Positions 44,683-54,185 are shown, numbered from the stretch's first letter. The stretch is DNA of 64,000 nt from Hominiventricola filiformis (GCF_020686965.1 NZ_JAJEPS010000003.1:62001-126000), one strand, 5' to 3'. Numbers and translations: made by a program. Notes: generated by a model from the letters alone, not told the origin.

Positions 44683-44855
44683 TCAGATAGCAGGTCTCCT
44701 GACTCACGGTCTTTTAAAGAAGAACTTTCCCTTCTCACCCTTATAGGGCAATGGTTACTGCAGTCTCCTCATTCCCGCTTACAGTGGCCGGACCGTTCAG
44801 GCTTCTCACCCGATTCCCTGTTAGGCTTCACTAAGCACTTTCTGATGGTTTTGCA
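44683..44855 (-). ncRNA. cobalamin (B12) riboswitch aptamer
   Basis: Read on the minus strand the leader contains the hallmark segments in order: AAGCCTAACAGGGAATCGGG, then CGGTCCGGCCACTGTAAGCG (B12-box core), then a GGGTGAGAAGGGAAAG arm, and finally GAGTCAGGAGACCTGC. These match the conserved core of the cobalamin riboswitch family. Downstream is an intrinsic terminator, then cbiF. The element should repress the entire 21-kb operon when adenosylcobalamin is plentiful. It begins just downstream of the ftsH stop, so ftsH transcripts may read into it unless another promoter lies within the short gap. Confidence 0.93.
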
Positions 44856-44888
44856 TATAGGAAAGCATATCATATTTCTTATAGTTCG

Positions 44889-46727
44889 TCAATTTGCACC
44901 AGAATTTTCTTTCAAAACCTGCATAAATTCATCTCCGGTGATGGTCTCTTTCTCATACAGATATTTTGCAAGGGCATGAAGCTGCTGTTTATTCTCCGTC
45001 AACAGGGTCATAGCTTTGTCATACTCCTTCTTAAGAAGGGCTTTTACCTTCTCATCCACAACGGCTGCCGTCTCCGCTGCACATGCCAGAGAAGTATCTC
45101 CGCCCATGTACTGGTTATTTACCGTTTCCAGTGCCATCATGCCAAACTCATCACTCATACCATAACGGGTAATCATACCTCTTGCAAGTTTCGTCATCTG
45201 CTCGATATCATTGGAAGCACCCGTAGTAATGGAACCAAAGATCAGAGCCTCTGCCGCACGTCCGCCTGCGTAAGTTGCAATCTTGTTCTCCAGTTCTTCT
45301 TTGCTCAAAAGATACTGATCATGTTCCTCCACCTGCATCGTATAACCAAGGGCACCGGAAGTTCTCGGAATGATCGTAATCTTGGTAACCGGAGCAGAAT
45401 GACTCTGAAGCGCCGCTACCAGTGCGTGCCCAGTCTCATGGTATGCCACAATCAGTTTTTCCTTGTCAGAAAGTACGGCATTTTTCTTCTGATATCCGGC
45501 GATAACCACTTCAATACTCTCTTCCAGATCTGACTGGTTTACATAGGTCCGCCCACTTCTGACTGCACGAAGAGCAGCCTCATTAATCATATTGGCAAGC
45601 TCTGCACCGGAAGCTCCGGCTGCTGCTCTGGCCATCGCATGAAAATCCACATCATCTCCCAGTTTTACTTTCTTGGCATGGACTTTCAGGATTGCCTCAC
45701 GGCCGATGAGATCCGGAAGTTCTACCGGAATTCTTCTGTCAAAACGTCCCGGACGTAAGAGTGCCGGATCCAGCGTTTCCGGACGGTTGGTTGCTGCCAG
45801 GATCACAACACCCTTGGAACCGTCAAAACCATCCATCTCGGTGAGCAGCTGGTTCAGCGTCTGCTCACGCTCATCATTTCCACCCATGCCGGAGCCATCT
45901 CTCTTCTTACCGATGGTATCAATCTCATCAATGAACACGATACACGGTGCTTTTTCATTTGCCTGCTTAAACAGGTCTCTTACTTTGGCCGCACCCATAC
46001 CAACGAACATCTCTACAAATTCCGAACCGGAGATGGAAAAGAAGGGTACTTCTGCCTCACCGGCTACCGCCTTTGCCAGCAAAGTTTTACCAGTTCCTGG
46101 AGGGCCGACTAACAGGGCACCTTTGGGCATCGTTGCACCAATCGCCTGATATTTTGCCGGATTGTGGAGAAAATCAACAATTTCCTGAAGCTGCTCTTTT
46201 GCTTCGTCCTCTCCAGCCACATCATGAAATTTGATTCCCGTCTCACTGGCTACATAGATCTTGGCATTGCTCTTTCCAAACTGCATGGCATTGCCAAGTC
46301 CGCCTCCGCCCATTTTTTTCATCAGCATTCTGGACAAAATCTGTCCAATTGCGACAAAAATAGCAATCTGGATCACTACCAGAATAATCTGATCAAACAA
46401 TGATGAATTCTGCTCCTGCACTGCGCCGAAATCACATCCGGATGCCATCAGACGGTCTACCAGACTCGTATCATTCGGGAAGGGCACTGTTGAATAATAA
46501 GTAGGATTGTCTTTATTATTATCCGTGAAATAGATCACATCATCCTCTACCTGGGCCATTGCTACTTCCTTGTCATCCAGCATGGTCAGGAACGTACCAT
46601 AATCGACTTCCTTGATCTGATGCTTTAAGAAACCAGGAACTACAAACGTATTTAATACAAACATTACCAGAAGCACAAGAACATAATAAAATATCAATGG
46701 CTTCTTTGGTTTTTTAACCTGCTGCAT
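44889..46727 (-). CDS. ftsH: ATP-dependent zinc metalloprotease FtsH
   Basis: Membrane AAA+ protease that degrades misfolded membrane and regulatory proteins. 612 residues: transmembrane helix 10-32, a small extracytoplasmic domain, second helix about 110-133, AAA+ domain with Walker A GPPGTGKT at 208-215 and Walker B IVFIDEID near 264-270, and zinc site HETGH at 430-434. GGAGGAG precedes the ATG. No second ftsH is visible here; placement before the B12 operon looks incidental. Confidence 0.96.
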   Translation of the reverse strand: MQQVKKPKKPLIFYYVLVLLVMFVLNTFVVPGFLKHQIKEVDYGTFLTMLDDKEVAMAQVEDDVIYFTDNNKDNPTYYSTVPFPNDTSLVDRLMASGCDFGAVQEQNSSLFDQIILVVIQIAIFVAIGQILSRMLMKKMGGGGLGNAMQFGKSNAKIYVASETGIKFHDVAGEDEAKEQLQEIVDFLHNPAKYQAIGATMPKGALLVGPPGTGKTLLAKAVAGEAEVPFFSISGSEFVEMFVGMGAAKVRDLFKQANEKAPCIVFIDEIDTIGKKRDGSGMGGNDEREQTLNQLLTEMDGFDGSKGVVILAATNRPETLDPALLRPGRFDRRIPVELPDLIGREAILKVHAKKVKLGDDVDFHAMARAAAGASGAELANMINEAALRAVRSGRTYVNQSDLEESIEVVIAGYQKKNAVLSDKEKLIVAYHETGHALVAALQSHSAPVTKITIIPRTSGALGYTMQVEEHDQYLLSKEELENKIATYAGGRAAEALIFGSITTGASNDIEQMTKLARGMITRYGMSDEFGMMALETVNNQYMGGDTSLACAAETAAVVDEKVKALLKKEYDKAMTLLTENKQQLHALAKYLYEKETITGDEFMQVLKENSGAN

Positions 46728-46812
46728 ATGCGTTTACTCCTCCTTTTATCGTTAATTGCAGTGTACCATAGCACCGAAACGTGAATTAAATATAAACTGT
46801 AGGTGATAATTT

Positions 46813-46860
46813 AATGAAAAAATCCGCTCCGGCATATGTCTGCTCAGAACGGATTTTTTC
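46813..46860. terminator. terminator after the TRAP/cupin operon
   Basis: AAAAAATCCG (46817-46826) pairs with CGGATTTTTT (46850-46859) around a 23-nt insert that can fold further. It lies downstream of the cupin gene, with T runs on both strands. Confidence 0.8.
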
Positions 46861-46902
46861 ACTTACAACCACTTCTATCAATTTTTCAACTTTTAAGCAA
46901 TT

Positions 46903-47229
46903 TTATGCGTACGGCGCGCAGCTCCAGGTAATGACTGCGGTCTCGGTTCCGATATTCGAAATCTGATGAGGTTCTCCTTCTTCAATCAGAAGGATGTCTC
47001 CTTCATTCAGCTCATAGTATTTCCCACTATCACGATTGTATACTGCTACATGGCCTCTGCTGCAAAAGAAGATCTCATGAGCTTCTGAATGGCCCGGATC
47101 AGTTCCACCAGTCTGACCTGGAAGAAGTGTGGAACTTCCAAAAGTAATTTTTTCAGTGGCAATATACTGACGGCACACTTCCGAACCGTCCATAAAAAAT
47201 TCCGCGTCAGTCGAATGTATTACTTTCAT
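46903..47229 (-). CDS. small cupin-domain protein
   Basis: 108 residues forming one conserved beta-barrel cupin: GHSEAHEIFFCSRGHVAVY near 47-65 carries the first metal motif (H, H/E) and GDILLIEEGEPHQISN near 77-92 the second. Such proteins are isomerases, dioxygenases or sugar binders. It is the last gene of the catabolic operon, 14 nt after the flavin-reductase-like gene. In E. coli yiaKLMNO the YiaL protein holds a comparable slot, but homology is not evident. Exact reaction unknown. Confidence 0.75.
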   Translation of the reverse strand: MKVIHSTDAEFFMDGSEVCRQYIATEKITFGSSTLLPGQTGGTDPGHSEAHEIFFCSRGHVAVYNRDSGKYYELNEGDILLIEEGEPHQISNIGTETAVITWSCAPYA

Positions 47230-47243
47230 TATAGAAATTCTCC

Positions 47244-47708
47244 TTAAAAAAAGTCTTTTTGATGATATAGAAGCACTTCATCTGCATTCTGTGTTGCGCT
47301 AACTGCCTCTGCAATAAACAAGGTATGATTAGTCACCACTTTCTGATCCACAACCTTGCACACCAGCTGTGTGGCTGCATCTTTAATCATAGGAATTCCG
47401 TCTTCTGTATATTCCGTTTCTACCAGTTTGGTTTTATCCTCCTTGCGTCCGGAAACCAGGCCACAGGCAATTGCAGTATCTTTTTGCGTATCTCTTAATA
47501 CACTGACGGTAAAATACCCTGCTTCTTTCATCATATCCGCTGTCAGGTGTCCGGTACTTACCGCTACCACCAGCATCGCGGGGGAGGAAGCTACCTGGCA
47601 AAGCCAGGCAGCAGTCATCAGGTTGTCTTTATCATTGGCATGAACCCCCAGGACATAGACTCCGTGAGTCAGGGTGTTCATGGCTTTGGATACATCTGTT
47701 GAATTCAT
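47244..47708 (-). CDS. flavin reductase-like FMN-binding protein
   Basis: 154 residues of the flavin-reductase-like split-barrel family: GVYVLGVHANDKDNLMTA near 16-33, VASSPAMLVVAVS near 38, and KEAGYFTVSVL near 61 match the FMN-binding core. Members reduce FMN or act as small flavoproteins. The role in a sugar-acid operon is unclear; it may serve redox balance of the pathway. It ends 14 nt before the cupin gene. Confidence 0.75.
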   Translation of the reverse strand: MNSTDVSKAMNTLTHGVYVLGVHANDKDNLMTAAWLCQVASSPAMLVVAVSTGHLTADMMKEAGYFTVSVLRDTQKDTAIACGLVSGRKEDKTKLVETEYTEDGIPMIKDAATQLVCKVVDQKVVTNHTLFIAEAVSATQNADEVLLYHQKDFF

Positions 47709-47719
47709 ATCAGTTCCTC

Positions 47720-49009
47720 TTATCTAAATAAATTCAATAAAATCATATCTACTGGGCAAACCGCTACAAAAGCACATACAATCAGTAATGTCAGAATCAA
47801 CGGCCAACCATCTTTCATGTATTCACTCATCTTTACTTTAGTGACACCCATAACAGAGAACATCATAACACCGAACGGCGGAGTAACTCCACCAAGGGTA
47901 TCCATCAAAACCATAACCAGTCCAAGATGAATCACATCTACTCCAAGGGTTTTTGCCACCGGGATCAGAAGCGGAGGAAGAATGACCAATGCTGCTGCAG
48001 TGTCAAGAAACATTCCCATAATCAGCATAAATACCAGCACAATCAAAATAAATACAGTTCCATTCGGTGCGATCTTAATCAGCAGATTCGTTCCAATCTG
48101 AGGAATGTTTTCCCAGAGCATATATCTGGAAAACATACTTGCTGCAGAGAGAATCAACAAAACACTTGCAGTACTGTGTACGGACTCCACCACAATCTTC
48201 TTAATGTGTTCCAGTTTCAGACGCCGATATATAAACACACCACAGAACAGAGAATACAGTACACAGATCGCTGCGCATTCTGTTGGAGTAAAGATACCAA
48301 CTCTCATTCCCATGACAATACCGATCGGCATCAGCAGCGCCCAGATAGATGAGCCAAGCTGTTTCATAAACTGTTTTGCCGTTACTTTTTCTTTCACCGC
48401 CGGCTGATATCCTCTGGTCTTGGCAATAAAGTAATTGACTGCCAGAAGGGCTACACACATGATAATTCCAGGGATATAACCTGCCAGGAACATATCACCA
48501 ATAGAACAGCTTGCTGCTGTTGCGTAAATAATCAAAGCAATTCCAGGCGGAATAATCGGGGTAATACAACTGGTTGTTGCCGTCAGAGCTGCGGAATATC
48601 CAAGCGGATATCCTCTCTTTACCATCTCCGGGCAAAGCATCCGGGCTTCAAATGCTGCATCTGCACAGGAAGAACCGGAAAGACCACCCATGAAGGTAGA
48701 TAACAGACAGTTGGTTGCTCCCAGACCTCCGGTAAATTTACTGGTCAGCATTCCGCAAAAATCCATCAGACTCTCTGATACACCTCCATATCCCATAACT
48801 GAACCTGCCAGAATAAAGAACGGAACTGCCATCATGGTAAAACTGCTGGACTGCTCAAACAATGCGGAAATCATATTAAAAAGGGTTACTCCGTCACACC
48901 AGAATGTAAAGTAAATCAAACTGGCAATAATCATGGAGAACGCTACTGGAACGCCTACAAAGAAAAGTACAAATGCAATCAGAATCGGCCATAAGTTCGG
49001 CATAATCAT
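47720..49009 (-). CDS. dctM: TRAP transporter large permease (DctM)
   Basis: 429 residues with about 12 hydrophobic helices; the large membrane subunit of a sodium-driven tripartite transporter. Family segments: FFVGVPVAFSM near 16, GGLSGSSCADAAF near 108 and the C-terminal DTLGGVTPPFGVMMF near 372. ATG 49009 overlaps the dctQ stop by 4 nt (ATGA); ATG 49003 has better Shine-Dalgarno spacing. Confidence 0.93.
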   Translation of the reverse strand: MIMPNLWPILIAFVLFFVGVPVAFSMIIASLIYFTFWCDGVTLFNMISALFEQSSSFTMMAVPFFILAGSVMGYGGVSESLMDFCGMLTSKFTGGLGATNCLLSTFMGGLSGSSCADAAFEARMLCPEMVKRGYPLGYSAALTATTSCITPIIPPGIALIIYATAASCSIGDMFLAGYIPGIIMCVALLAVNYFIAKTRGYQPAVKEKVTAKQFMKQLGSSIWALLMPIGIVMGMRVGIFTPTECAAICVLYSLFCGVFIYRRLKLEHIKKIVVESVHSTASVLLILSAASMFSRYMLWENIPQIGTNLLIKIAPNGTVFILIVLVFMLIMGMFLDTAAALVILPPLLIPVAKTLGVDVIHLGLVMVLMDTLGGVTPPFGVMMFSVMGVTKVKMSEYMKDGWPLILTLLIVCAFVAVCPVDMILLNLFR

Positions 49010-49608
49010 TCACCGCCTTTCTCAGAATCAGAAACTGTATTTTGCATCAGTCTCTTTTCTGCTTCATGTGCAAGGGCTGCTTCTGTCTGATCTTCCACAG
49101 AATCAACAACATAGATTCCCTCATAAATAGGGATTTCATGATAATAGTCTTTTTTCTTAATAACATTCTTTAAAAAGAACAGTGAATGGATTGTCATAAA
49201 GAAAAAGCCAAGCACCAGTGCAAATGCGGTAATAGAATAAGGAAAATGAAGGGTTTGACTTCTTCTGGTCCATGCCTGAATACAGTATCCTGTCCCCAGG
49301 ATAAATGTCAGCCCACAAATGAAGACCAACAGAGATGTTACAAACACACTTAATATTGCCTGTACCTTTTTCGGAAGCAATTTTACCAAAAGGTCAATCG
49401 CTCCATGTCCAAATCGCTTGTAAAGGGAGCTTCCACCCACGAAAATGATGTATGCATAGCAAATATAAGATATTTCATCAAAAGCTGCGCTGCTTTTGCT
49501 TATTACCAAACGTCCAATTACATTTCCGATTACACAAAATGTCATAATCAACAATGCGGTACCGGAAATGATTTCCTCAAAATTTACATATAACTTCTTC
49601 AGCATCAC
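49006..49608 (-). CDS. dctQ: TRAP transporter small permease (DctQ)
   Basis: 200 residues with four transmembrane helices, the small membrane subunit. ISYICYAYIIFVGGSSLYKR near 45 is typical of the DctQ family. The C-terminal 45 residues form a charged cytoplasmic tail that is longer than usual. Coupled by overlap to dctM; separated from dctP by an 86-nt gap with a stable stem-loop. Confidence 0.88.
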   Translation of the reverse strand: MMLKKLYVNFEEIISGTALLIMTFCVIGNVIGRLVISKSSAAFDEISYICYAYIIFVGGSSLYKRFGHGAIDLLVKLLPKKVQAILSVFVTSLLVFICGLTFILGTGYCIQAWTRRSQTLHFPYSITAFALVLGFFFMTIHSLFFLKNVIKKKDYYHEIPIYEGIYVVDSVEDQTEAALAHEAEKRLMQNTVSDSEKGGE

Positions 49609-49642
49609 GTATTCCTCCAGTCTCTAAGGGAAGATGGATGTT

Positions 49643-49669
49643 CTTCCGGGATCATATGAATCCCGGAAG
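49643..49669 (-). other. intercistronic stem-loop between dctP and dctQ
   Basis: A perfect 10-bp stem CTTCCGGGAT/ATCCCGGAAG with a 7-nt loop and no T run. Hairpins at this position after a binding-protein gene usually protect the upstream mRNA and keep the binding protein in excess over the permease (inference). Confidence 0.7.
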
Positions 49670-49694
49670 GCAACTCATTCTAATTTAATTACTC

Positions 49695-50747
49695 TTATTC
49701 TCCACGAACCTCGGCAAGAGCTGCATTTGCTTCATCTATCAGTTCCTGGGACCATCCATGAACTTCAAATACTTTCTGTGCTGCTGCTTTCATTGCTTCA
49801 ACATCTACGTCTCTGTTCACAGTAACGCCATTGTCTTCTACCATCTGCTGCAGTACTTCCTCTTCCTCATCTGCAACCATCTTCGTAGAATACTCTACAA
49901 AATCTGCAGCATCATCCAGAAGGATCTGCTGAAGATCTGCATCCAGACTGTCAAAAATCTTTGCATTCATAACCAGACCATTTACTGCATAGAAATGATT
50001 GGTGATATTAATATAAGGGCAAACCTCATCAATAGAATTTGCTTTCAGAGCACCGATCGGGTTTTCTACACAATCAACCACTCCCTGCTGCAATGCTGTA
50101 TAAGTCTCCGAGAAGGAAATGGTTGCCGGATTTGCACCCCATGCCTCTGCCAGCTCCAGCTGTGTTGCATTGTTCGGCATGCGGAAATTTAATCCTTTCA
50201 GATCATCTGGAGTGTTAATCGGTTTTTTGGACATGATCTGTCTTGATCCGTAATAAGAACTCATTCCATCCAGAACCATCAGACCAGCTTCTTTACATTC
50301 TGCCTGCAGACGTTTTCCAAAATCAGTCTGTGCAACTTTCGCAATTTCATCATAAGAATTATAGAAGTACGGACTAAAAAGAATCGAATACTCCGGATAG
50401 TACGGCTCAAGAAGTGCCGGATCGGAATAATTCATCATATAAGCTCCATTATAGATCTGCTCGTTGATCTCATCATCATCGCCCATGATACCGTCTGCAT
50501 ACTCTTCAATAACGATACGGCCATCTGTATCCTTAGTTACTGCCTCTGCAAACTGCTGTAATGCAGTGGTAACTGCGCAACCAGAAGGATCCGTATGGCA
50601 AAGTTTAATCGTAATTGCCTTACCTGAGCTTGCCGTACCTGTACTTGCGTCAGAACTGCTGGCAGGATCAGAAGATCCACCGCCACATGCAGTCAGGCCT
50701 GCTGCCATTGCCACTGTTAAAAGGAGCGCCATCGCTTTTCTTCTCAT
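49695..50747 (-). CDS. dctP: TRAP substrate-binding lipoprotein (DctP)
   Basis: 350 residues from ATG 50747 (GGAGG upstream). Signal peptide with lipobox LTAC, lipidated Cys21, followed by a Gly/Ser-rich linker. The mature part is a DctP/TakP-type binding domain: GLNFRMPNNATQLELAEAWG near 180 and the substrate region ENPIGAL near 227. Ligands of this family are usually organic or sugar acids; the conserved Arg in FRMPNN would bind a carboxylate. Confidence 0.92.
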   Translation of the reverse strand: MRRKAMALLLTVAMAAGLTACGGGSSDPASSSDASTGTASSGKAITIKLCHTDPSGCAVTTALQQFAEAVTKDTDGRIVIEEYADGIMGDDDEINEQIYNGAYMMNYSDPALLEPYYPEYSILFSPYFYNSYDEIAKVAQTDFGKRLQAECKEAGLMVLDGMSSYYGSRQIMSKKPINTPDDLKGLNFRMPNNATQLELAEAWGANPATISFSETYTALQQGVVDCVENPIGALKANSIDEVCPYINITNHFYAVNGLVMNAKIFDSLDADLQQILLDDAADFVEYSTKMVADEEEEVLQQMVEDNGVTVNRDVDVEAMKAAAQKVFEVHGWSQELIDEANAALAEVRGE

Positions 50748-50777
50748 AAGATTTACCTCCACTTTTGTAAAAACACA

Positions 50778-52295
50778 TTAGATTGACTTTTTAAAACACT
50801 GATCTAAATCCCCAAATAATTTTCTATACATTTCATATCCATCTTCATAAACAGTTTTGTTGCCGGTATTGGGAAGTGTTCTCTTCTTCACCTGCACCAT
50901 GCTTTCTGCTGCTTCATTCAGATTTTTAAAGATTCCTGTTGCTTTTCCAGCTAGGATTGCTGCTCCCAAAGATGCAGCCTCTATAGAATTCACCGTTTCC
51001 AGAGGAATCTGGCAAATATCTGATTTAATCTGGTTCCATACATCGCTCTTGGAACCACCGCCCAATGAACGGATTTCTTTTACCTCAATTCCCATGTCCG
51101 CAAGGGAATCAATATTTCGCTTTACAATATATCCCAGCGATTCCATGACGGATCTCATAAAATGTGCTCTGGTGTGCTGTAATGTGAATCCAAACCATAC
51201 CCCCTTTGCTTTGGCATTTACATCCGGTGCATTGGAACCAGCCAGATGCGGGAGCATTACCAGTCCATCAGAACCTGCCGGTACTTTACTTACTTCTTTG
51301 CTGATCATATTGTAGGCATCATCCAGCCCCAACTCCTGTGCCTGCATTTCAATCTGGCAGAACTTGTCACGGAACCATCTTAAGGTCATACCACCATTGG
51401 TAAAGGTATGAATCATATAGGTATCCGCATTTGCAAAATAGTGGAGCGGCATTCTCCGATTTGGATCAAACACCGGTCTTGCCACCGGTGCACAAATTGC
51501 AAGTGCTGCTCCGATGGTTTCAGAGAACATTCCCTCATGGGTATTTCCTGCTCCGATTGCTCCGGCTGCCTGATCCAGAGCTCCTGTACATACCGTAAGA
51601 TTTTTTAAAAGTCCCAGTTCTTCTGCGACTTCCGGAATAATCGTTCCAACCACTTCTCCGGACTCATATACCGGTGCCAGCTGATCTTCTTTAACTCCAA
51701 GACATTCTAACATTTCCGGCCAATATTCTTTTTTAATAATATCCCAGTAAGTGGAAGAACATACCAGAGAACCTTCTGTTGCAAACTTCCCCGTCATACG
51801 GTAGATAAAGTAATCCTCGATCAGCAGAAATTTTGCAGTCTTTGCAAATACTTCCGGCTCATGGTTCTTCACCCAGAGAATCTTAGATGCCGGCCAGCAC
51901 GGTTCAAAGCTTACCTGTCCGGTTACTTTATAGCAGGTCTCATCTCCAAATTTTTCTTTGAAGAACTCCGCCTCCTCTTGTGCCCGGTTGTCCATCCATA
52001 CAATTGCATTTCTCAGATCTTTTCCATCTTTATCTAAGAAGAAAATCGTCTCGCCCTGTGCGGAAATTGCCAATGCCGCTTCATCCTCTTCGCTCATGGG
52101 ATGTTTTTCTTTCAGATCCGCAACCGCATGTTTAAATGCATTCCAGTACACTTCACCCTTTTCCTCTACATAATTTACCTGCGGAGTGATGAGGTCATAT
52201 TCCTGAGTGGATACTGCCAGGAGTTTCCCGGCAGTATCAAAGACTGCGGCCTTCAATGCGGTTGTGCCAATATCCAGTCCAATCAGTAATTTCAT
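50778..52295 (-). CDS. FGGY-family carbohydrate kinase
   Basis: 505 residues. ATP-binding LIGLDIGTTALKAAVFD at the start, NAIVWMDNRAQ near 108, and TGALDQAAGAIGAGN near 238 with the likely catalytic Asp. Closest in pattern to xylulokinase/gluconokinase-type proteins (XylB group). In the operon it would phosphorylate the sugar-acid or ketose intermediate produced by the dehydrogenases. Substrate cannot be told from sequence. The aldolase gene stops 1 nt before it. Confidence 0.86.
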   Translation of the reverse strand: MKLLIGLDIGTTALKAAVFDTAGKLLAVSTQEYDLITPQVNYVEEKGEVYWNAFKHAVADLKEKHPMSEEDEAALAISAQGETIFFLDKDGKDLRNAIVWMDNRAQEEAEFFKEKFGDETCYKVTGQVSFEPCWPASKILWVKNHEPEVFAKTAKFLLIEDYFIYRMTGKFATEGSLVCSSTYWDIIKKEYWPEMLECLGVKEDQLAPVYESGEVVGTIIPEVAEELGLLKNLTVCTGALDQAAGAIGAGNTHEGMFSETIGAALAICAPVARPVFDPNRRMPLHYFANADTYMIHTFTNGGMTLRWFRDKFCQIEMQAQELGLDDAYNMISKEVSKVPAGSDGLVMLPHLAGSNAPDVNAKAKGVWFGFTLQHTRAHFMRSVMESLGYIVKRNIDSLADMGIEVKEIRSLGGGSKSDVWNQIKSDICQIPLETVNSIEAASLGAAILAGKATGIFKNLNEAAESMVQVKKRTLPNTGNKTVYEDGYEMYRKLFGDLDQCFKKSI

Positions 52296-52296
52296 A

Positions 52297-53088
52297 TTAT
52301 TTCACCATGCTCTTCATCTTGCCGCCGACATTGCTCCAGTAATCTTTCAGAATGTCGAACTCATCACCGATACAGAAATCTTTTACACCAAGCTCTTTGT
52401 AGTATTCAGCATCCTCCGGATTGTAAAGTTCTACTCTCGGGCGAACGCCGTTAGCAAGTGCAACTTCAATACAGTGCTTCTCAGCTGCTTTCCACTCTTC
52501 TTTGTGCTCTGCGGAGTTGCATCCAATGCTCATGCAGTAGTCAGACGGTCCGAACTGGATCATGTCTACACCCTGAACTTTACAGATGTTCTCAATATCA
52601 TCTACTGCAGATTTTTTCTCAATCATGAATGCTTTTACAACGCTTGCATTCATCTCTACATATTCCATCTGAGACGGTTCCGGATTGTATCCAAGCCATC
52701 TTCCATTCGGATATCCAAAGCGACCATTATATTTCGGAGTTTCCGGAGTAGTCAGGTAGATCGTCTCTTTTACCTGCTCAGCATTCTGATGGTCAGTGAA
52801 AAGGATTGCCTGGAATCCCATAGCCATTGCCTTCTGAGCCATATATGCACGATTCTGGAAATCAACTTTCAGCATGGAACCAACACCCTGATTCTCACAT
52901 GCTCTTACCAAATTCTCAAGTTCTCTCATATCATACGGAACATATTCTGCAAGAAACTCCAGATAATCAAAGCTTCCGGATGCAGCAGCAGACTCTGCGG
53001 TGGTTCCCCACGGGCTCCAGATACGGGTATTCACCATCGGAGTTCCCTCGTTGATAAGTTTTCTGATTTTGTTCTCCATTGTTACCAT
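52297..53088 (-). CDS. divergent HpcH/HpaI-type aldolase
   Basis: 263 residues of the HpcH/HpaI (2-keto-3-deoxy acid) aldolase TIM barrel. The metal ligands are kept: Glu in FMIEKKSAVDD near 154 and Asp in IQFGPSDYCMSIG near 180. The segment where HpaI and YfaU have D-x-E-H-x-P reads FLAEYVPYD, so the catalytic His is replaced by Tyr, and the usual R-x-x-x-N/D strand reads LKVDFQNR. It may therefore belong to a subfamily with a different donor or a lyase reaction. AGGAGGG precedes ATG 53088. Confidence 0.8.
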   Translation of the reverse strand: MVTMENKIRKLINEGTPMVNTRIWSPWGTTAESAAASGSFDYLEFLAEYVPYDMRELENLVRACENQGVGSMLKVDFQNRAYMAQKAMAMGFQAILFTDHQNAEQVKETIYLTTPETPKYNGRFGYPNGRWLGYNPEPSQMEYVEMNASVVKAFMIEKKSAVDDIENICKVQGVDMIQFGPSDYCMSIGCNSAEHKEEWKAAEKHCIEVALANGVRPRVELYNPEDAEYYKELGVKDFCIGDEFDILKDYWSNVGGKMKSMVK

Positions 53089-53114
53089 AATAAATGCCCT
53101 CCTAAAAATATAAT

Positions 53115-54185
53115 TTATTGTCTGTCTGTGACAGTTTCTTTCAAAAAGTTTCCGTCTACACCAAGCTTTTCGCCTGTTTTAATAAGATCTTCTACCAATG
53201 TCTCCGGAAGGACAATTCCCTCTTTTTCATTGATCTGTTTGCATCCGTACTCAATCTCGCCCGGATATTTGGCAGCCCCCATTCCTTCCTTCATCGGAAG
53301 TGCATGAAGTCTGTCAATGTACTCTTCTGCATTCTTCTGGAACTCCTGCAGATCGCGGAATGCAGAAATATTGAAGCATGCGAAACACTGGCTGGATAAC
53401 TCCGGTGTATCTGCCAGATCCTGATTATTGATATCCGGTGAAAGCACGCCACCGGAAAGCAGTGTTGCAAACAATTCCACTACCAGAGCAATACCAAATC
53501 CTTTGTGACCTGCCATCGTTGTCATCATGTAGCAGTCCTTAACGCTGGTGGTGTCATTTCCATCTTTGTCAAGCATCCATCCGTGTGGAATCTCTTTTCC
53601 ACGTTTCTCCATATCCTTGCATTTTCCCATCGCCACCAAGCTGGTCGCCATATCGACGCAAACTTCCGGATATTTCGCTCCTGCTTTAAAAGCGAACGCA
53701 AACGGGTTATTTCCCATAAACGGTTCTTTCGCTCCGGGAGGTCCCATAGTTAAGTCTGTGGTAGAGCAGGCTACACCGATCATATCATCTCCAGCCAGTT
53801 TTAATGCCCAATGAGCACCCATGCCAAAATGGTTGCTATTTTTTACTACTACCATGCTGATCAGATTTTTCTGTGCTTTTTCTCTGCAAAGAGCTACTGC
53901 TTTTTCCCCAACAAGTGCTCCGAGTCCTCCCTGAGCATCAATGACTGCGGTGTTGGTGGTTTCTTTTATAACTGGATAAGTACTTGTTTTAGAAGCACCA
54001 CCTCCCTGGATTTTTTCCAAATAAGGAATCGTACGAAGAACGCCATGGCTGTGAACATTTCTGAGATCTGCATGAACCAGAAGTTCTGCAATGGAAGCTG
54101 CTTCGTTGTTTTTCAGTCCTGCCGCTTCAAAAATAGCAGTTGTAAATTTTTTTAATGCTTCAGGCTGAACGGAATAATTCTGCAT
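53115..54185 (-). CDS. Ldh-family (malate/L-lactate/ketogulonate type) dehydrogenase
   Basis: 356 residues of the NAD(P)-dependent MDH2/AllD/YiaK family, a fold distinct from classical lactate dehydrogenase. HADLRNVHSHGV near 48-60 and KNSNHFGMGAHWA near 114 (catalytic His) are family hallmarks, and FMGNNPFAFAFKAG near 157 is conserved. Relatives oxidise or reduce 2-oxo acids such as 2,3-diketo-L-gulonate, ureidoglycolate or sulfolactate. Its association with a TRAP transporter and FGGY kinase mirrors E. coli yiaK. Confidence 0.88.
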   Translation of the reverse strand: MQNYSVQPEALKKFTTAIFEAAGLKNNEAASIAELLVHADLRNVHSHGVLRTIPYLEKIQGGGASKTSTYPVIKETTNTAVIDAQGGLGALVGEKAVALCREKAQKNLISMVVVKNSNHFGMGAHWALKLAGDDMIGVACSTTDLTMGPPGAKEPFMGNNPFAFAFKAGAKYPEVCVDMATSLVAMGKCKDMEKRGKEIPHGWMLDKDGNDTTSVKDCYMMTTMAGHKGFGIALVVELFATLLSGGVLSPDINNQDLADTPELSSQCFACFNISAFRDLQEFQKNAEEYIDRLHALPMKEGMGAAKYPGEIEYGCKQINEKEGIVLPETLVEDLIKTGEKLGVDGNFLKETVTDRQ

